Assembly (NCBI GenBank): GCA_021927905.1
Contig: BLLK01000022.1
Span: 372,001-436,000, forward strand
DNA: 64,000 bases
Reading direction: 5' to 3'
Source: Chaetoceros tenuissimus
Lineage: Eukaryota > Bacillariophyta > Thalassiosirophyceae > Chaetocerotales > Chaetocerotaceae
Below the pieces are notes generated by a model. That model was not told the DNA's origin and did not search any database. It saw nothing but the letters and a program-made list of their open reading frames with translations. How positions within the stretch are numbered: the first letter of the stretch is position 1; each line of letters starts with the position of its first letter. Below, one piece after another: positions 31,545-42,417 of this stretch. The position numbers and the translations under genes were made by a program.

Positions 31545-32601
31545 TTAGGATGTACAAAGAGCATTTCTATAAAAATTCCTACATTCTTCGTACGAAGTCA
31601 TTGTGATTGTCATTGCTGATGACCAATGCAGAACGCGCGACCCAGCGCCTCGAAACAAACCCCGAACACCTCCTTCTTTGTAAATATTTTGCAAGCATTC
31701 AATCATATTATTACCCTCTTTTTTAGTTTTCAATCCACTTGAAGAAGATTGCCCACGTTGAATTTGAAGTCGAAGCTTTGCCATGTCGAGAGGACTCGTC
31801 AAAAAGCTTGCAAATGCTCCAGCTCCAGCACTACACCCGACTGTGTAATAAAATGGCAAATTTTCCTTCATAATATTAGAATCTGATTCGTTTCCATACA
31901 AGTGCATTCGTGAATATTGTTTCAGGCGTTCGTAAGCGACAAAGAATACAGCTGAATATGGTCCAAATGATGCAAGCGTTGCACCATAACCTTTGTATAT
32001 ACCCCCTAACCCTTCATATTTCAAAATCTGCTTTAAAGCATCATAACTGCCTTTATAAGGAATTACCTGACCAACACCCCTATTGCTTTGATCTATACTC
32101 CTTTGGACTTGTAATCTTTCTTTAATGACATCAACAGGAACGTAAATGATGCATGCAAATGTTTCTGCCAGCATTCCACTCGTAAAATGAATTGCAAATT
32201 CTGGAATATTTTTCTCAGAAGATGATAATTTTTCTTTGACGTAGTCATAACTCATCAAATACGCCATTGTTCCAGGTGTCCCTCCAACCACTATTGCACC
32301 AAAACCTCTATATAATGCAAGAAATCCTTCTGTTTTGTATGTTCTCGTTAATACATCGAGTGTCCCCTTGTATGGGGGTTTTATCGGAGCTTGCAATCTA
32401 GCCTTTGCCTTCACATTAATAGTATCGAATATGGGAGATGTAATGTTTCGATTTTAGAATAACAGACAAACGATGACAGAGAAAATGTTAAAGAAGAAAA
32501 TATTGTTTACGTACAGTGTCCAAAGGATGTGTAAGAATTCTGCTGATCAAACCCGATGTCGCTGATGAGAGTCCGTTCACGAGAAAATCATCATCTCCCA
32601 T
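31545..32601 (-). CDS. Mitochondrial carrier family (SLC25) protein
   Basis: Exons (minus strand) 32515-32601 and 31545-32408 (intron 106 nt, phase 0) give 316 aa, the usual carrier length. The short first exon completes the first signature as HPLDTAKARLQ (about 25-35). The second is VPVDVIKERLQ and the third SPLDMAKLRLQ, giving the expected three P-x-D-x-x-K-x-R repeats, each with two membrane helices. Such carriers exchange metabolites or cofactors across the inner mitochondrial membrane, occasionally plastid or peroxisome. Substrate cannot be told from what I see; the closest style is the S-adenosylmethionine/iron-related branch, a weak impression. It diverges from the SKI8-like gene. Confidence 0.88.
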
Positions 32602-32961
32602 ATTTTTTTCAAGTTTGTTTTTCTTGTGACGACGATCAAGTAATTCGAATGAAAAGGAAATGAGTTAAGACTTCATTATAAGATGAAAAGATACTGTGAT
32701 GAAAGGTGCTTATTGCCTATTGCCTATCATTTCAAAAACGAAAGAATGTTTTGTAAGTATATTTTTTAATGTCACATCCTTTTGCTCTCTTTTCTCTCCA
32801 TTTCTTTCCTGTCCCTTTTCATCAGCCTCATCTTTTTGATGCAAAAGCTATGGTAGACTTCCACAAGGTTGTGGTTTGTATTGATTTCCCATAGCCATAG
32901 ATGATGAAAGTGTGTATTGATCTCACCATAAATTCAGAGCAAAGAATTCAGTAACTAGGAA
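32602..32961. other. Intergenic, divergent promoters
   Basis: 360 nt between the divergent carrier and SKI8-like genes. A pyrimidine-rich stretch lies near 32780-32830. The directly repeated words ATTGCCTATTGCCTAT (32710-32730) are short. No other feature seen. Confidence 0.4.
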
Positions 32962-34260
32962 ATGAGTGGATATCGGACTCTTCACCGCTTTTCGGAAGCT
33001 GAAAACGAACAAGCCCAAGGTGAAAATATTTCAAAAGATGACGCACCAAAATGTCCAATCTTTGCTGTATCTTTCTCTCCTTGTCAGCAAACACACCTAT
33101 CCACTCAAAGAAATGTAACAGATAATTCCAAGGCTCCACTTCGACTAGTCACATCGTCGGCAGATGGTTTCATTCGTACATATCGAATTAGCGACAAAAC
33201 GAACAAAGCTAATGTTCTTGATGCGGCTGCACTTTCAATGGATCCACAAGATGTATTATTGATGACATCTACTTCACAGTATCCAGTCAATGAACCTGAC
33301 CAGAAAATAACTTTAGGTTGTCCAGCATTATCTATTGTAAGAAACTATGTAGGAGAAGATCCTTCTGCTGGAGAAGAGATTGTTGCAGCATTGAGATTAG
33401 ATGGGCAAGTTGCTATTTGGAAACGAGTTGAACAACCAACATATCCTGACTCAGAAGAAGAGAAGCGAATTGAAAGTATCAATGTTGTGAAGCCAATTGT
33501 TGAGCTTAATATTCAAGGTGCAACAGGTACTACTATGAAATTACTATCTCCACAATATACTGGATTCTCCAAACATGGCGTTGTAATGATGGTGGGGATG
33601 TTAGATGGTTCTGTTTCATTTCATTGCACAGGAATTGGGATTCCCGATTCAAGAAAATGCAATGATACATCTAAATTTTCAGAAGCTGGAATGTTTCTTG
33701 ATAGCGTTGGAGCTGGTAATGCTATTCCAATGTCAGTAGATATTCATCCTCATAATCACTTGACATTTGCAGTTGGTAGAAAGGATGGTATTGTAGATAT
33801 TTACACTGCCTCCTCTGATAGTAATCGCGATGATGTATATGGTAATTTTAGAAGATGGCATCATTTGACTCAACATGCTGGAGCACCTGTTCGAGCTGTT
33901 GCATTTACTCCTGATGGTTCGTTATTGATAAGTGCATGTGATGAAGGACATATTTACATTCATGATACTTCATCCTTTCGTCAGAATGATTCTATCCGTC
34001 TAGTAGGGGCGATACATAATGCACACAAGGGATATATTTTGTCAATCGATGTTATGCCAGACTCGAAAAGATTTGTAACTGCGAGCGCTGATAGAACCAT
34101 CAAAGTTTGGAATGTTGCAACACCAAACAATGGACCGGTCCATACATTTGACACTGGAAGGGATAGTATGGTGTGGGATGTGACAAGTAGTTTTGATGGA
34201 AGGAGAGCTGTTAGTTCATGTGACGATGGATACTTACAAGTATACTCATGTGATGAATAA
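32962..34260 (+). CDS. WDR61: SKI8/WDR61-like WD40 protein
   Basis: Single exon of 432 aa, somewhat longer than human WDR61 (305) because of loop insertions. WD units include SSADGFIRTYRI (about 67-78), LRLDGQVAIWKR, GRKDGIVDIYTA (about 272-283), VRAVAFTPDGSLLISACDEG (about 311-330), SADRTIKVWNV (about 373-383) and a last unit SCDDGYLQVYSCDE that closes at the C-terminus. The final three units follow the order and wording of WDR61/Ski8, including the terminal VY-x-CD-E/P. SKI8 is a subunit of the cytoplasmic Ski complex that feeds mRNA to the exosome, and in many eukaryotes also of the nuclear Paf1 complex. Other WD40 families remain possible because the N-terminal units are diverged. Confidence 0.7.
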   Translation: MSGYRTLHRFSEAENEQAQGENISKDDAPKCPIFAVSFSPCQQTHLSTQRNVTDNSKAPLRLVTSSADGFIRTYRISDKTNKANVLDAAALSMDPQDVLLMTSTSQYPVNEPDQKITLGCPALSIVRNYVGEDPSAGEEIVAALRLDGQVAIWKRVEQPTYPDSEEEKRIESINVVKPIVELNIQGATGTTMKLLSPQYTGFSKHGVVMMVGMLDGSVSFHCTGIGIPDSRKCNDTSKFSEAGMFLDSVGAGNAIPMSVDIHPHNHLTFAVGRKDGIVDIYTASSDSNRDDVYGNFRRWHHLTQHAGAPVRAVAFTPDGSLLISACDEGHIYIHDTSSFRQNDSIRLVGAIHNAHKGYILSIDVMPDSKRFVTASADRTIKVWNVATPNNGPVHTFDTGRDSMVWDVTSSFDGRRAVSSCDDGYLQVYSCDE

Positions 34261-34767
34261 GCAAAGACATCATAAATCATAAAGCTAATACTTTATTTTC
34301 ATGTATGTAATTGTCAAGTGATGATGAGGTTACCGAGATGATTTCAAGTGGGGATGATTTCAAGTGGGGCTCGTGATGGAATAGAATACTGAAAGCAATG
34401 CGTGTTCAAATTATTATGGACATTGGTAGGAACCTTTATGCCACGAACAATTGTTTCTACTCTAAAAAACAATGACGTAGGAGGAGCTCTTTGAAAGTAG
34501 TAAATAGCTAGCCAAGATACGTAAGTGGCAAGCGCATAGCTAAAATATAAAAAGACGTTAAAGTACAAATAGAGACGTTATGGTATAGATTTTCAGGAAA
34601 TCAAAAACGAAAATCAAAACGATGGAAACACAAAATCAAATCAATAGAAGAAAGAAGCTTTGCCATCATCATCCTCTTATTCAACCTTCACCTCAGTAAC
34701 TCTAGTGAATCCAATAGAAATACGTTTGAGAAAAGTTCAAATCAAAAAGAAGGTAAAAGAGGCAAAC
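34261..34767. other. Intergenic
   Basis: About 500 nt between the SKI8-like stop and the first ATG of the INCENP-like gene. The direct repeat GATTTCAAGTGGGG occurs twice in tandem near 34337-34366. The frame of the next gene is open upstream to 34660 without an ATG. No RNA gene seen. Confidence 0.4.
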
Positions 34768-36773
34768 ATGGTGTCGAGTAAAGAGGCCGTAACCAATGTT
34801 GTCACCCGCATTGAGCAGACTTGTCATGAGGACTTGCTTTCGTTGCAATCTGAATATGAGAAAAGCACAGAGTCCATTAATTATCTCATCGAGGTAAGTT
34901 TCTTCTTATTTGTTTGATTTACTTGTCACTTTGACCAGCATCGATTTTGAAACTGACTTCTTCTTTTCTTGATACAGTCATGGAAGCGAAAGATTATTGA
35001 AAAGGGTGGCATCACCAACTACAAAAAGACTCGAATGGAGGCTGTAGAAGTAGAAAAGGAAAATAGTAATCCAAATGTTGCAGCTGTGGAATCTCAGGAA
35101 AAGACCACCGCGAATGGTATTGAGAAGACTGAGGAGTCGCAACCTGATGAAGAGCCACTGGATGTCTATTCGCTCAAGGTAGTGGAGTTGAGAGAAGAGC
35201 TTCGAAAGAGAAACATGGATACAAGTGGTAAGAAAGCTGTTCTTCAAGAAAGGCTGAATGACTTTATCCAGAATCAAGAAGCGAGCGAAGAGAGGGTGGA
35301 AGACGAAGTAGAGCAACAGGAGGTAAAGGAGGTGGATATTGTAGAAGAGAAGAATGACACTAATGAGGGAGATCCCGTCCCTGTTGTACAAGCTGTAAAT
35401 AATGTGAAAGAAGTGGTACCAGAACCAGCCATTGTCGATAATGAGGTTGATGATCCTGAACCAGATATTGATGACTTTCATAGTGCTGGTGAGATTGAAG
35501 ACGACATTTCGATGGAAAGTGTCAACAGCTCCAATGCCTCCGTAGTTGATTCCATAGCTGAGGAGAACAAGGAGCAGGTAGATGTCTCCATGAAGGAGGA
35601 AGACAAGATTGAATCTGAACCAGTAATAGAGTCTGAACCAGAGCCAGTTGTTGAGGTTCAGATGGAAATGTTGAAGGCAAAGTCTCAAAAGAAACCAACT
35701 TTCGTGAAAAAGGTAAAGAATTTGTTTTCTCCATCAAAGTCCAAGAAGTCTCCAATGAAACAATCTGTTGTGAAAAAGGTTTCCGAGGAGCAAACAATGC
35801 CTCCGCCACCTGTGCAATCAGGAAATAGTGCACAAACTACATCGATGAAGCGTAGCAGTGTGGTTAGTACAGCTTCAACTGCTGCTTCTTCTTCTGAGAA
35901 ACTGAGTAGTCAACCAATGAGAGATAACGGATCTTCTTCATCTACATCTGTTTTGTCTTCACAAGTGAAGTCAAATGGCGAACAACCTTTACAGACTCCT
36001 TCCATACCGATCAAAAAAGCAGGAGCAGTGTTTTCATCATCGACAGCTCAAGCTAAGATGAGACAGCAAAGGGAACAACGAGAAGCTCGTTTGAAGGAAA
36101 TGCGAAAAAATCTCAAGGTAGGTGGATTTCGATATCTTCATGTCGTTTGTTATTCTGTTTCAATTTCACATCAGCTCACAATTTTTAGCCAAAGATACAA
36201 GCTCAAGAGAGTGCAATCAAGTCAAAGCCAATTTCAGCTATCAAGTCGCTCAAAAACTCTACAACTGGTAACAGCTTGGAAGAAGAACGAAAAAGGGCAA
36301 AGATGGCAGCCATGAGAGAGAAGCTTAATACAGCAAAAACGCATGTGGCTCTTGCTCAATCCACTGCTCCAACATGTCCTCCTATGCCTTCGCTCAATGC
36401 AACACCAGCACCAATGGAGTTTCAGAAAAAGGTACGCTCACCAATGGACACGTACGAGATGTCTGACCGTGAAGAAAGCGACAGTGGATCCGATAGCGAC
36501 GATAACGAAAGACATTCACAGAAGAAAATTCCTCAGTGGGCACACAAATCAAATCTTATCCCAGCTCTTGAAAAGCAATTCTTACCTGGACCAGACAAGA
36601 TGGATCCAGATACAATTTTCCATGAAGTTACGACATGTGATCTCGAAGCGATCTTTGGACAAAGGAAGAAGAGGTACAATGCTAGAAAGAGTACAGGTAA
36701 CTGGGCTAATGATCAAGTGACAACAGTGGAGAAAATGATTTATAAACGAAAGATGGGTTTCGAGAAAAAATAA
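34768..36773 (+). CDS. INCENP: INCENP-like chromosomal passenger protein with SAP domain
   Basis: Exons 34768-34893, 34978-36117 and 36189-36773 (introns 84 and 71 nt, phase 0) give 616 aa. The C-terminus (about 536-597) is an IN-box: IPQWAHKSNLIPALEKQF, then DPDTIFHEV, LEAIFGQRKKRYNAR and KSTGNW, matching the INCENP segment that wraps and activates Aurora kinase; KSTGNW is at the place of the activating TSS motif. A SAP domain (about 105-139) reads VYSLKVVELREELRKRNM, then SGKKAVLQERL; SAP motifs bind AT-rich DNA. The centre is Ser/Pro/Lys-rich and includes KKPTFVKKVKNLFSP. The short N-terminal helix (10-50) could be the survivin/borealin-binding part. Role: scaffold of the chromosomal passenger complex at centromeres and the spindle midzone. 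Confidence 0.75.
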
Positions 36774-37256
36774 ATATACTCTACGAAAGACTTCTGGCTT
36801 GATTTATTGGATATTTCAAGCGCTAATGCAGATCTAACAAAGAAGATATATTATAATACACGATCTACACTTTAGCACCGCGTATATTTTTTATTATATT
36901 ATTATTCTATTGATAATTCAACTTTATTTCTCGCCACCAATGCTATTTTGAATTTCAATTCTTTGTCGCAGTTCTTTCAACGTACGTAAGTACATACTAC
37001 AAACTCTTGCCCGTTTGCCAAGCCGTTAAAATTATCCCCCAACTAGAACAATATCGAAGCGAAGAGAACATAAGTACACGTCCAAAATTCCGATGACACA
37101 GCAGAATTTCTCTTTCAAGCAAAGAACATGCACCACCCTACAACATTCATGTTACCTATCCAATCCAAACTTTTGCTGTGCTGTCATCGGGGCGTGGTAT
37201 TTTCAGATAAAATCTCATAAAAAAAATAAGCTTGCTTGCAAATACCCCGGAAGAAA
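36774..37256. other. Intergenic
   Basis: 483 nt, very AT-rich near 36880-36920, between the INCENP-like stop and the Mpv17-like start. I see no RNA gene or repeat. It should hold the INCENP terminator and the promoter of the next gene. Confidence 0.4.
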
Positions 37257-38063
37257 ATGAAGCAAATACATAAGGCCTGCGCCATTCTAATCCTTCTTCT
37301 TGGGTCTAGCTATGGCTTTTGCCATGAGCAAACAAGAACATGCAGAAGTAGAACTACTCGTAAGAACATTCTACAAAAGCCAATGGGTGAAGCTTTGCTT
37401 AGGACCAGAGGAGGAAGCCTTACTGAATTAAGAGTTTTCGATCACGTACACGCTACAGTTGGAGCAGTGAATAATTTCTATGTTACCTTTCCCATCTTAT
37501 CTTCTCTCCTGACGTGTGGTCTGAAAGCATCAGCTGCAGACTATTTTGCACAATTGTCCATGAGTACGGCAAAGCCAGAATACGCAAGTAGCAGGACGGT
37601 CCATACTAGTAGAGGAGGATCTCTACGAAAGCAGGCCTCTTTTCGTTTTGAGCCCTTACGGAACTTTTCTTTCCTACTATATGGGGCTTTGTATCAAGGT
37701 TTATTTCAGCATTTTTTGTACAATGAATGGTTTCCAAAAATGTTTGGATCAGAGAAGGATATGGTGACTATTGCAACACAATTGGCATTTGATACTGCTA
37801 TTGTGGTGCCAAGTGTATGTTGGCCATTAGCCTATGTTATCAAGTCGATTGTAAATGGCGACAGTCTTAAGGATGGTATGATCCAGTACATTGATGATCT
37901 CAAGAATTCTAGCCTGGTCAAGAATTTTGTTCTCATCTGGATACCTGCCAAAGCGTTAATATTTGGCTTAGTTCCTGAGCACTTAAAGATTGCTTCTATT
38001 GCATTTGTTTCGTTCTTTTGGACAATGATCTTTTCTAGCATCTGTGGAAAAGTCAAGTCTTAA
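37257..38063 (+). CDS. Mpv17/PMP22-family membrane protein
   Basis: Single exon of 268 aa from the ATG at 37257, which starts a signal-like segment (MKQIHKACAILILLLGSSYG) ending near FCHE. The family core (about 70-268) has YVTFPILSSLLTCGLKASAADYFAQ (in pieces), LLYGALYQGLFQHFLYNEWFP, which stands for the G-x-x-x-GP-x-x-H-x-WY block, QLAFDTAIVVP and the terminal IWIPAKALIFGLVPEHLKIA block (family: W-x-P-x-x-x-NF-x-x-VP). Four hydrophobic segments are expected. Members are channel-like proteins of mitochondrial, peroxisomal or plastid membranes. The extended presequence suggests plastid or endomembrane delivery. Several family residues (the GP, the NF) are changed, so this is a diverged member. 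Confidence 0.7.
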   Translation: MKQIHKACAILILLLGSSYGFCHEQTRTCRSRTTRKNILQKPMGEALLRTRGGSLTELRVFDHVHATVGAVNNFYVTFPILSSLLTCGLKASAADYFAQLSMSTAKPEYASSRTVHTSRGGSLRKQASFRFEPLRNFSFLLYGALYQGLFQHFLYNEWFPKMFGSEKDMVTIATQLAFDTAIVVPSVCWPLAYVIKSIVNGDSLKDGMIQYIDDLKNSSLVKNFVLIWIPAKALIFGLVPEHLKIASIAFVSFFWTMIFSSICGKVKS

Positions 38064-38167
38064 TATGTCACACGCAAAAACAACAAAAAGTTTAAATTTA
38101 GATAGATTAGAATATGTCATTACTGTAAAACTTATTTTTTAACGTGTCGTCTTTCGTATTGTATTTT

Positions 38168-39804
38168 CTATGCCAAAGTTCCAGTATTTGAGGTTGACAT
38201 TTGCTCCATTTCACCGTGAAGTCTTTTCTCAGCTTCCAATACTGCAGTGTCACCAGTAACTTCTGCAAAATAAACAGTCATATCTTCTAGGGATCTACCT
38301 TTTGTTTCAGGCAAGTAAATGTAGAAATAAATTGTCACCAACAAGCAGACTGCTCCCAACATGGCAAAATATCCAGACCATGTCATCATATTTGCAACAG
38401 AAAGAAAAGTCGAAGTGACAATTGTAGCTGTGACACGATTTAAGAATGTAGAAATGCTCATTGCTTTTGCACGGATTGTTGTAGAAAACACTTCTGAAGG
38501 AATTAGCCAAGCTCCTGGACCCATCCCAAGAGAAAAGACGGAGAGATAAAGTCCCAATGCGGCCAAGCCTAGGAATGTTCCTGCACCTTCCCATATGAAT
38601 GAAAATGAAATCATAAAACATGCAATTGCCATACCAATACAAGATGTGATTAGTAATGGCCGTCTTCCTTTTCTGTCAAAGTAAGTACCTGCAATGTAAA
38701 TGACTGTAAGCTTCAAAAGTCCAAGGATAATGAGAATGATTGATTGACTTGTCCTATTTTCGACACCTGCTCTTTCAATTATATACATCATAAAATATTG
38801 TACAGCATCGATTCCGACAATTTGTTGAGCTATAGCTGAACCAACACCAACAAAAAGCATTCGTCTGAAAGCCGGCGAAGGGTGAAAAATAACTTCCCAG
38901 CCCACTGCTTGCTCTGCGGCTTGTTCTCTTGAAATTGCATCTTTGATATCATTGACGACCAATGATGTGTTGTAGCCCTCTGGGTAAACTAGAGAAAGAA
39001 CACGTTCAGCTTCAATCAATTGACCATTCTGGACAAGCCAACGAGGGGATTCGGGCATGACAGTGCACACTAAAAATATTAGACTGATTGGCATGATGCA
39101 ACCTATTGCAAACATGAGGCGCCAAGCGGTATCCGCAGCAACATTTTCAAAGAATAAACCACTTGCGAAGCCGATGAGGATCCCAATATTCAATGCGAAT
39201 TCACTCCATGTAACTAATCTTCCGCGATGCTTAGCAGGACTCATCTCTGCAATATATATTGGATCAATAGCTAATCCAAAGCCGACACCGAGTCCGACAA
39301 ACACTCGTCCAAACATGAGGAATTCAAATGACTGAGCAAAAGTCTGTGCAATGACACCAAATATAAAACCTAATGCAGCTACAATAAATCCTCTTCGTCT
39401 CCCATATCTATCAGAGATCCACGATGCTGCGATTGCTCCTAGTGCTGCAAATAGATTTAAGGAACCATTGAAAAACTCTAATTGTACATTTGTCAAACCC
39501 ATAGAATCAGGATCTTGAAGAAGTTTGCCAGCTGAAGTATTTACACTATTATACATATGCTAAGTGATTAGATTTTTCAGAATCACAGAATCACTACTTT
39601 GCTTGAAACTCACCCTATATCAAATCCTAAATTACAACTATTGAGAGCTGCACACATTGCAAAGATTTTTGTTGCTCTGCGAATTGGAATATCAGTGTTC
39701 GCATCATAGTCAGTGTGATGTTCGCCTTCATGCGAGAGAGAAGGTTTTATTCCTTCCTGTCCATCATTATTAGTGCCATAGTCAAAGTCTAAATCAGGAT
39801 GCAT
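38168..39804 (-). CDS. MFS sugar transporter
   Basis: Exons (minus strand) 39614-39804 and 38168-39545 (intron 68 nt, phase 2) give 522 aa. The acceptor at 39546/39547 yields NLGFDIGVNTSAGKLL, continuing the first helix in the family manner. Sugar porter signatures are all present: SDRYGRRRG (loop 2-3), PESPRWLV (loop 6-7), FDRKGRRPLL (loop 8-9), GPGAWLIPSEVFSTTIRAKA (helix 10 and after) and LPETKGRSLEDM at the end of helix 12. Twelve membrane helices are expected. It likely imports hexoses, polyols or inositol by proton symport at the plasma membrane or an internal membrane; substrate is not readable. The 60-residue acidic N-terminus is cytosolic. Confidence 0.9.
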
Positions 39805-40385
39805 TCTGTTAAAGAGATCTATTTATCTACCTTGAAAGTACCGGTATTTTCATTTAGATGAGAGCAAGCTCACAAGCAAGAGATTGTACTCGGGTATGAA
39901 AGATACGAAGTGCAAGAACAATTTTCCTTACCGTTACCGTTAATTAAAAGATACATCATTTCAATCAACGAAGTAAGTACGTACATCTCTTCAAGTTGAA
40001 AGGAGAGGGCTTAAGTAGAAACTCAAGTCGTGACATTATCACGACGAAAGTAGAAAGGGCTTAAATGAAAAATACCTAAATGGAATTATGGAAAAACAGG
40101 CTGCCTTTGTGTTGAGAGGATCCTTTCATCTCTCCTGAAATTGAAGAAATCCGTACAACATATCATTCTATGTGCCGGGAAGGAAGAGGTTTGAATCTAC
40201 TCGTAAATCAATACAAGATATATAACCAGTTCAAAATTTAGATTACACTAAAGAGTGTAAAACACCATAGCCATAGACAAGCTCGATCAGGGTCAATCCT
40301 CTCCATATCCAATCTAAATCCAAGAATTCTGCCTTCAGTGGGTGTGACACCTCCATTGAATCATATCGCTAACCTAGGTGAACAA
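39805..40385. other. Intergenic, divergent promoters
   Basis: 581 nt between the divergent sugar transporter and PP2C genes. GGGCTTAA appears twice (near 40008 and 40058). The PP2C frame is open from 40338, but the first ATG is at 40386. No RNA gene or longer repeat seen. Confidence 0.4.
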
Positions 40386-42176
40386 ATGATAGCATCTATT
40401 TCCTCGAGAGCAGCACACGTTGCAAACACAACTAGCCGCTCACTATCGTCAAGGGTAGGATCTCAGTCGTCTTCCCTCTCAGCTAGATCCCAAGGTAACT
40501 TAAACCAAAAACGAGGTTTACAAGACACAAATCTTCGAAGCCTTAGTTCCTCATCCTCGACACAATGGACTGATGCAGAAGATAAATCAATTTGGGGATT
40601 GACAGCTTCTGCATTTGCCACTGGTGGAGCTGTTGCTCTCTATCTAGCAAGTGATTTTCAAAAGGCCAGCACTACAACACAGTGCTCATCATTTGCACCT
40701 ATGGAACAACAGGCTGGAACATCTCTAAGAGAATACGCACCTAGCAAGGCACTTATACAAAGAACTGTAGCGAATACAGGTATAAGACGCATACTTACTG
40801 AGCCTAATGAAGAGTCTCAGGGATCCACTTTAAAATCCACGTCCACGTCAATTTCATTTCTTCCTAAAAAGAAGCTAGATGTCACCTCCTTAACACCTCC
40901 TTCAGAAAGAGATGTCAACGTGTTAAATAATATGGAGCAAGTCCCTGCAGCATCTATGAACATGATAGATGTAGTTGAAGCATCAGTTAAACAAGCATCA
41001 ACTTGGGAAAAGAAGGCTAAAGCAGCAGTTAGCATGCTCACTAATCCATCTCGATACGAGGTAAGTTGGTGTTTCTTTCTCGATGCTGACTACTGACGTA
41101 GCATCATGTAGCTAGCATTGATTTCAATGAAGTGGGGGTTCTCATTTTTAACAAAAACAATGTCGCATCTAATTTTCATGGTGGATCACACACACTGACA
41201 CTATTCTTTTTTTGAAAATTCTTATAGACATCTGTGAGGGCTATGAGAGGTGGAAGGCTTTATATGGAGGATTCCTACTGCATCCATGATGGAGGCAGAT
41301 TTGCAGGAGTTTTTGATGGTAAGTATTAGGACTTGTTCTCAATCATCTTTTGGATAGCTCTTCGAAGATTCACATAAAAATATTTTCAACGTATCAGGTC
41401 ATGGAGGGTCAATGGTATCAAAGTATTCAAGTGATATCGTCTATGAGAAGATTAAGAAATTTCTCGCCACCGACACTCATGCGAGTGACTCTCATCCTTC
41501 TATTGGAACTCTAGTTAGGTCAATCCACGCTGCCTTTGATGAAATTGATGATGAAGTCCTTAGTATAGACGAATTTCAGTATCAAGGTTCAACAGCAGTT
41601 GCTGTTTATGTTCATGAAGATGAGGACTCGAAGGATAGAACCATCATTTCAGCCAATTTAGGAGATTCTCGCGCTGTTCTTTGTCGAGGCAACAAGGCTG
41701 TTGAGCTCACAAGAGATCATAAGCCTGATGATGAACATGAGAAAAACAGAATTATTGCCATGGGAGAAACCATTGAATGGGACTCTTATTGTCAAGTTCA
41801 TAGAGTTAAGAATCTTTCCCTTTCCCGGGCACTTGGTGACAGGTTTGCTAAACCTGTTGTCAGTGGAGAAGTAGAGATTCAACTATTTCCATTGAGTGAA
41901 ATGCCATCACATGGAGACAATCAAGACGACTTCATTGTTCTCGCGTCTGATGGTTTATGGGATGTCATGACATCTCAAAATTGCGTTGACTTTGTGAAGC
42001 AGCGTTTGAATCCAACTGAAGCTCAGGCTAAGTCTATGACGAAAACGGACTTCAAGCATCATAAGTTCAGCAGACGAAAAAATATGAGCCGAGTTCTCGC
42101 CAATGAGGCATTGAGAAGAGGTTCATGTGATAATATTTGCGTTGTCGTTATTTGGTTGAACGACCTCGAAGATTGA
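40386..42176 (+). CDS. PP2C-family protein phosphatase with N-terminal membrane segment
   Basis: Exons 40386-41060, 41228-41318 and 41398-42176 (phases 0 and 1) give 514 aa. The N-terminus (MIASISSRAAHVANTTSRSL and onward) is rich in Ser and Arg with no acidic residue for about 45 positions, like a mitochondrial presequence, and precedes one hydrophobic segment GLTASAFATGGAVALYLAS. The PP2C domain (about 228-514) has FAGVFDGHGGS, in which Asp and Gly bind the metal pair, GSTAVAVYV, NLGDSRAVLCR, SRALGDRF and VLASDGLWDVM, so all metal ligands appear present. It dephosphorylates Ser/Thr using Mg or Mn. I infer a membrane-anchored phosphatase in mitochondria; the target is unknown. Confidence 0.85.
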
Positions 42177-42417
42177 TATTTCTATTTTCATGTATTCTGC
42201 TCATAGGATCTTACATCATTGTATTGCATTCTGTTCATAGAATCTTACATTATTGTATTGCATTCTGTTTAAAAGAAAGCTATATCATTGTATCATTACA
42301 TATACATTACCAAATACTAACATTCACAGACTTGAAGCATGCTTAGATATATACAGGAACTTTTTACTTGTAAATAATATTTATAATGTGATTTTCATAC
42401 CCATTGAATCATAAACT

